Part shown: piece by piece, positions 39,047 through 41,885 of the stretch | Layout of the letters: every line of letters begins with the position of its first letter | Position numbering within the stretch: position 1 is the first letter of the stretch | From: Bacillota bacterium | GTDB lineage: Bacteria; Bacillota; Clostridia; Peptostreptococcales; Anaerovoracaceae | Assembly: GCA_017626845.1 (NCBI GenBank) | Contig: JAGAHX010000001.1 | Span: 1-41,885, forward strand | Reading direction: 5' to 3' | DNA length: 41,885 nucleotides | Notes under the pieces: model-generated | What the model was told of the DNA's origin: nothing | Databases searched by the model: none | The model's input: the letters and a program-made list of their open reading frames with translations, nothing else | Position numbers and translations under genes: made by a program

Positions 39047-40501
39047 ATGTTGGAAGTAGAATTAATTGAATTGGCAAACAAAATATGCAAACACAAAGCG
39101 GAAAAGCAAACAATTGAAGTAAAATCTGCGCATGAAGGTTGCCCAAAACTGCGAGATACATTATCAAGTTTTTCTAATCAAGACAGTGGCGGCATCATCG
39201 TTTTCGGTTTAGACGAAAAGGCTAAATACAAACCTGTTGGCGTTTATAACGTTCAAGAATTGCAAAAGCACATTACAGAGCAATGTGTTGAAATGGAACC
39301 TCCAGTAAGAGCATTATTTACATTTGCCGATTATGAAGGCGTTATAATCGGATCTGCTGAGATTCCACCTATTGAATTATCTGAACGGCCGTGTTACCAC
39401 AAGGCTGCGGGAAAGGCGAATGGCTCCTTTATACGCGTTGGAGAAGCCGATCTTCATATGACAGATTATGAAATCTATAGTTATGAAGCCTTTCGTAAAC
39501 ACGTCCGCGATGATGAGCGGCAAGTTGAGCGGGCGTCTATAGAATCTCTCAACCAAACTTTAGTTGACCGCTATATCCAGCAAAGGATTAAAGATAGACC
39601 CGGCTTACAAAACCTTCAGGAAACGCAGCTTTATGAAATGCTGGGCATTACGAAAGATGGGTTACCAACCGTTGCTGCTGTAATGAATCTTGGAATCTAT
39701 CCCCAAGGGTATTATCCCCAGTTCAGCATTACCGCCATCGTTGTCCCCGGAACACAAATCGGCGATGTTGCAGACAACTCTGCCCGATTTCTTGATAACC
39801 GCAGAATTGAAGGAACGATCGACGACATGGTCATGGAAGCCATGCAATTTTGTCAACGAAATATGAAGATTCGGACAATAATCGATCGCACGACCGGCAC
39901 ACGGCAAGACAAAACAGAGTATCCTCCCAACGCAATTCGCGAAGCTGTTCTGAACGCATTGATCCATAGAGATTATAGTTTTCATTCAGAAGGCACTCCG
40001 GTGCAGATAATCTTTTTTAATGACAGACTGGAAATTCACAGCCCTGGAAATTTGTATGGCAGAATGACTGTTGAACAACTCGGCCACGCAAAACCAGATC
40101 TGCGCAACCCGTTATTAGCAATTATGGCAGAGGCATTGACCGGCGCGGAAAACAGATATTCTGGAATTCCTACGATGAGAAGAGAGATGAACGAATACGG
40201 ATTGCCGGAGCCCATTTTTGAAAACAGAAGAAATGAATTTATCGTAATTTTGTATAATAAAGCCGCTGCAATTCAGCCACAGCCCGACGATCAGACATCT
40301 TCTGATATAATCGACGATTTGCTGGTGTTCTGCCAAACGCCACGAACAAGGGCAGAAATTGCAGAGCATCTGGGCATAAAAACGCAGTTTTATGTAATGA
40401 GTCGTTATGTCCAGCCTTTATTAGAATCCGGACGTTTAGCCATGACGATTCCAGAGAAACCCAGAAGCAAAAGGCAAACATATTACACAAATACACTTTA
40501 G
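39047..40501 (+). CDS. AlbA_2/Schlafen-domain ATP-binding regulator
   Basis: Soluble protein of 484 aa. An AlbA_2 domain (about 15-125; EVKSAHEGCPKLRDTLSSFSNQDSGGIIVFGLDE is the signature) is followed by a linker and an HATPase_c_4-like domain (YPPNAIREAVLNALIHRDYSF, the conserved N-box region; then IFFNDRLEIHSPGNLYG, and RNPLLA). It ends with a winged-helix-like region (TPRTRAEIAEHLGI). It is a typical accessory-genome regulator or defence-associated gene. The DNA is A+T-rich compared with flanking genes. Start ATG 39047, AAAGAGGTG upstream. The promoter region carries inverted repeats. Confidence 0.92.
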   Translation: MLEVELIELANKICKHKAEKQTIEVKSAHEGCPKLRDTLSSFSNQDSGGIIVFGLDEKAKYKPVGVYNVQELQKHITEQCVEMEPPVRALFTFADYEGVIIGSAEIPPIELSERPCYHKAAGKANGSFIRVGEADLHMTDYEIYSYEAFRKHVRDDERQVERASIESLNQTLVDRYIQQRIKDRPGLQNLQETQLYEMLGITKDGLPTVAAVMNLGIYPQGYYPQFSITAIVVPGTQIGDVADNSARFLDNRRIEGTIDDMVMEAMQFCQRNMKIRTIIDRTTGTRQDKTEYPPNAIREAVLNALIHRDYSFHSEGTPVQIIFFNDRLEIHSPGNLYGRMTVEQLGHAKPDLRNPLLAIMAEALTGAENRYSGIPTMRREMNEYGLPEPIFENRRNEFIVILYNKAAAIQPQPDDQTSSDIIDDLLVFCQTPRTRAEIAEHLGIKTQFYVMSRYVQPLLESGRLAMTIPEKPRSKRQTYYTNTL

Positions 40502-40543
40502 GTTATGTGACCTAAACAAAGAGGACGAGGGCTTTTCGGTCTT

Positions 40544-40568
40544 TGAACCTGTCAAGCAAAAGTAGACA
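40544..40568 (+). repeat. Left terminal inverted repeat of the IS
   Basis: TGAACCTGT then five variable bases then AAAGTAGACA-type end, starting with the canonical TG. Confidence 0.88.
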
Positions 40569-40581
40569 CAAATAAAAAACG

Positions 40582-41430
40582 TCAGAAGCCCTGGTCCAGT
40601 TTGAACTGGACGGGGCTTTTGTATTGCAAGGCTGCAGCAGGCCGTTGATTGTTGTAGTAATCCACATATTCATTCAACAACTTGGGGATGTCCTTAGCGT
40701 CTTGCAAACCGAAATCGACAACCAGTTCTTCTTTGATCCATCCATTAAGCGCCTCAATTACCGGATTATCTGTAGGAGTTCCTATGCGCGACATGGATCG
40801 TTGTATGGTATACTTTTCATGAGCTTTGAGGAAAGCTCTTGAGGAGTAGACTGCCCCTTGGTCTGTGTGGAAAACGGTCGGGGTAGTCTTCTCGCTTTTT
40901 GAGACCAGTTGTGTTAGTTCTTTCAGTACGTGGTAATACGGCTGAGAATCTCCCGGCTTCAGCGAGACCTGATGTGCCAGGATCTCGTTGTTGAACGCAT
41001 CGATCAGCAAAGTCCATTCATACTGCTTGCCACGATTGTGAAGCACTGTCATGTCGGATGTCACGATCTGCAAGGGTTCTTTTGGACTCCAGCTGCCTCG
41101 CACAAGATTTGGGAAGCTTATGTGTTCTTCGCCGGGTTTGCGATAGTGATACAGTTTCCTTGCCCTAGACCATATACCGGCTTGTTTGCAGCATTTATGG
41201 GCAAGGTTGTGTGAGAAGAGCCAGCCCGTTTCTTGACGCACAACAGCGGCCAGGCGATGATATCCATAGGATGGATGCTTCTGATGAGCCTGTTGCAGCA
41301 GACTGGTAAGTAATTCCCGGTCTTTCTCGTAACGGCTCTTAGAGCCCTGACGGTTTCGCCATTTGTAGTATCCTGAACGACTGATATCAAGCAGCCGGCA
41401 GAGGAGTGTAACTGGGTATTTTGTCTTCAT
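40582..41430 (-). CDS. IS3-family transposase OrfB (DDE integrase core)
   Basis: Catalytic transposase subunit of 282 aa from its ATG. An HTH_21-like region (SYGYHRLAAVVRQE) precedes the rve core with the catalytic triad: Asp in VTSDMTVLHN, Asp in FHTDQGAVYSS and Glu in NPVIEALNGWIKEE. It ends with DYYNNQRPAAALQYKSPVQF, typical of the IS150 group. The frame continues upstream of the ATG into the orfA end (RYWQRKDYEIIDT), so an OrfAB fusion by -1 frameshifting near 41450-41465 (AAAGAAAAG) is likely, as in other IS3 elements. The gene looks intact. Confidence 0.95.
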   Translation of the reverse strand: MKTKYPVTLLCRLLDISRSGYYKWRNRQGSKSRYEKDRELLTSLLQQAHQKHPSYGYHRLAAVVRQETGWLFSHNLAHKCCKQAGIWSRARKLYHYRKPGEEHISFPNLVRGSWSPKEPLQIVTSDMTVLHNRGKQYEWTLLIDAFNNEILAHQVSLKPGDSQPYYHVLKELTQLVSKSEKTTPTVFHTDQGAVYSSRAFLKAHEKYTIQRSMSRIGTPTDNPVIEALNGWIKEELVVDFGLQDAKDIPKLLNEYVDYYNNQRPAAALQYKSPVQFKLDQGF

Positions 41431-41435
41431 GGTGT

Positions 41436-41804
41436 CTATGATTTCGTAGTCTTTTCTTTGCCAGTAACGTATTCCTTGTTGGCACCAACTCCTTTCACGA
41501 AGTAACCTTTTTTTAACCGGGCGATTTCCACTTCCTGCTTTGCAATGATCAGCCGCAGACGATCCTCTTCGCCCAAATGCTTACTGGCGTGTAATGCCGC
41601 ATATGAGTTACCGGGCCGCTTTGCCAATGCGGTCTCACCACCTTCCAGATACTTGTGTATCCAGTTGGACAACATTCCGCTGCTGATGTCTTCTTCTTTT
41701 GCCACCTGTTCCATCGGAAGATGATTTTCCAAATGTCGATTGATTATGCGCAGTTTCTCTTCGACAGTCCATTTTCGATTTTTCCCACCTTTAGGTCTTC
41801 CCAT
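41436..41804 (-). CDS. IS3-family transposase OrfA (helix-turn-helix)
   Basis: DNA-binding subunit of 122 aa. KWTVEEKLRIINRHLENHLPMEQVAKEEDISSGMLSNWIHKYLEGG is the expected HTH, followed by a leucine-zipper-like region (LRLIIAKQEVEIARLKKGYF). ATG 41802-41804 is preceded by AGGAGGTGA about 5 bases upstream. It ends 5 bases before the orfB ATG, in the +1 frame relative to it. Confidence 0.93.
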   Translation of the reverse strand: MGRPKGGKNRKWTVEEKLRIINRHLENHLPMEQVAKEEDISSGMLSNWIHKYLEGGETALAKRPGNSYAALHASKHLGEEDRLRLIIAKQEVEIARLKKGYFVKGVGANKEYVTGKEKTTKS

Positions 41805-41860
41805 AATCTCACCTCCTATTTAAACAATACCATGAAAAAAGTAGACATGCTTTTTTTACA

Positions 41861-41885
41861 TGTCTACTTTCATCTTACAGGTTCA
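41861..41885 (-). repeat. Right terminal inverted repeat of the IS
   Basis: Complement reads TGAACCTGTAAGATGAAAGT and continues AGACA. It is the mate of 40544-40568 and ends at the window edge. Confidence 0.88.

Larger units (their letters stand above)
40544..41885 (-). mobile_element. IS3-family (IS150-like) insertion sequence
   Basis: Complete element of 1342 bp. Terminal inverted repeats of 25 bp begin TGAACCTGT and share AAAGTAGACA: 40544-40568 at the left and 41861-41885 at the right. It carries orfA and orfB in overlapping frames. The right end is the last base of the window, so the target-site duplication cannot be read. A further inverted repeat, GTAGACATG...CATGTCTAC, lies at 41841-41867 just inside the right end. 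Confidence 0.93.

Noticed and set aside
41430..41470. Frameshift mutation disrupting the IS transposase
   Set aside because: The two-frame arrangement is the normal IS3 design with programmed -1 frameshifting; both frames are open and catalytic residues are intact.

Overview
The window looks like chromosome of a moderately GC-rich anaerobic Firmicute of the class Clostridia. The signs are strong AGGAGG ribosome-binding sites, sigma-A type promoters, an SLH-domain surface protein, a LytR-CpsA-Psr protein, lipoproteins with Gram-positive style signal peptides, a YqhQ-type DUF1385 protein next to rho, and a cobalamin riboswitch. I cannot assign a genus. Most genes lie on the minus strand in tight operons.

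Layout. 1-1.9 kb: a corrinoid ABC importer (partial permease and binding lipoprotein) behind a cobalamin riboswitch with its own terminator. 2-6.6 kb: panB, an unknown gene, rpmE, prmC and an acyltransferase. 6.7-9 kb (plus strand): a SIMPL-domain protein, an SRAP DNA-protein crosslink enzyme and a PD-(D/E)XK-like protein. 9-9.4 kb: repeat-rich noncoding DNA. 9.4-12.9 kb: TfoX-N, a small membrane protein, DUF1385 and rho. 13.1-18.2 kb: a complete branched-chain amino-acid ABC importer (livJ-livH-livM-livG-livF) behind an undeclared 50-codon leader peptide rich in Leu/Val/Ile and a textbook-like attenuator. 18.3-27.4 kb: a surface-polymer operon (O-antigen-ligase-like protein, MurJ-like flippase, membrane 4,6-dehydratase, LCP ligase) next to a large SLH protein.

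27.5-31.3 kb is the accessory island. It holds a phage-type tyrosine integrase bracketed by short direct repeats, then two modules. Each module has a consensus promoter, an identical 86-bp structured RNA ending in an intrinsic terminator, an unrelated cargo (a GNAT-like protein plus a 59-aa protein, or an Rpn nuclease) and a shared terminator block after the cargo stop. 31.3-35.8 kb: SGNH/MBOAT O-acylation pair and a polytopic membrane protein. 35.9-36.1 kb: a candidate small RNA. 36.1-38.8 kb: an FMN-dependent alpha-hydroxyacid-oxidase-like protein and a RocB-like M20 peptidase. 39-40.5 kb: an AlbA/Schlafen-type ATPase-like regulator. 40.5-41.9 kb: a full IS3-family element that ends exactly at the window edge.

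A 19-bp quasi-palindrome occurs eight times in both orientations. Six of the copies sit in frame inside three coding regions, where they are translated as peptides such as PEPVEG and LRQAQG. The most interesting items for follow-up are the liv attenuator, the duplicated leader-RNA modules, the three 40-bp hairpin repeats and the coding quasi-palindromes.
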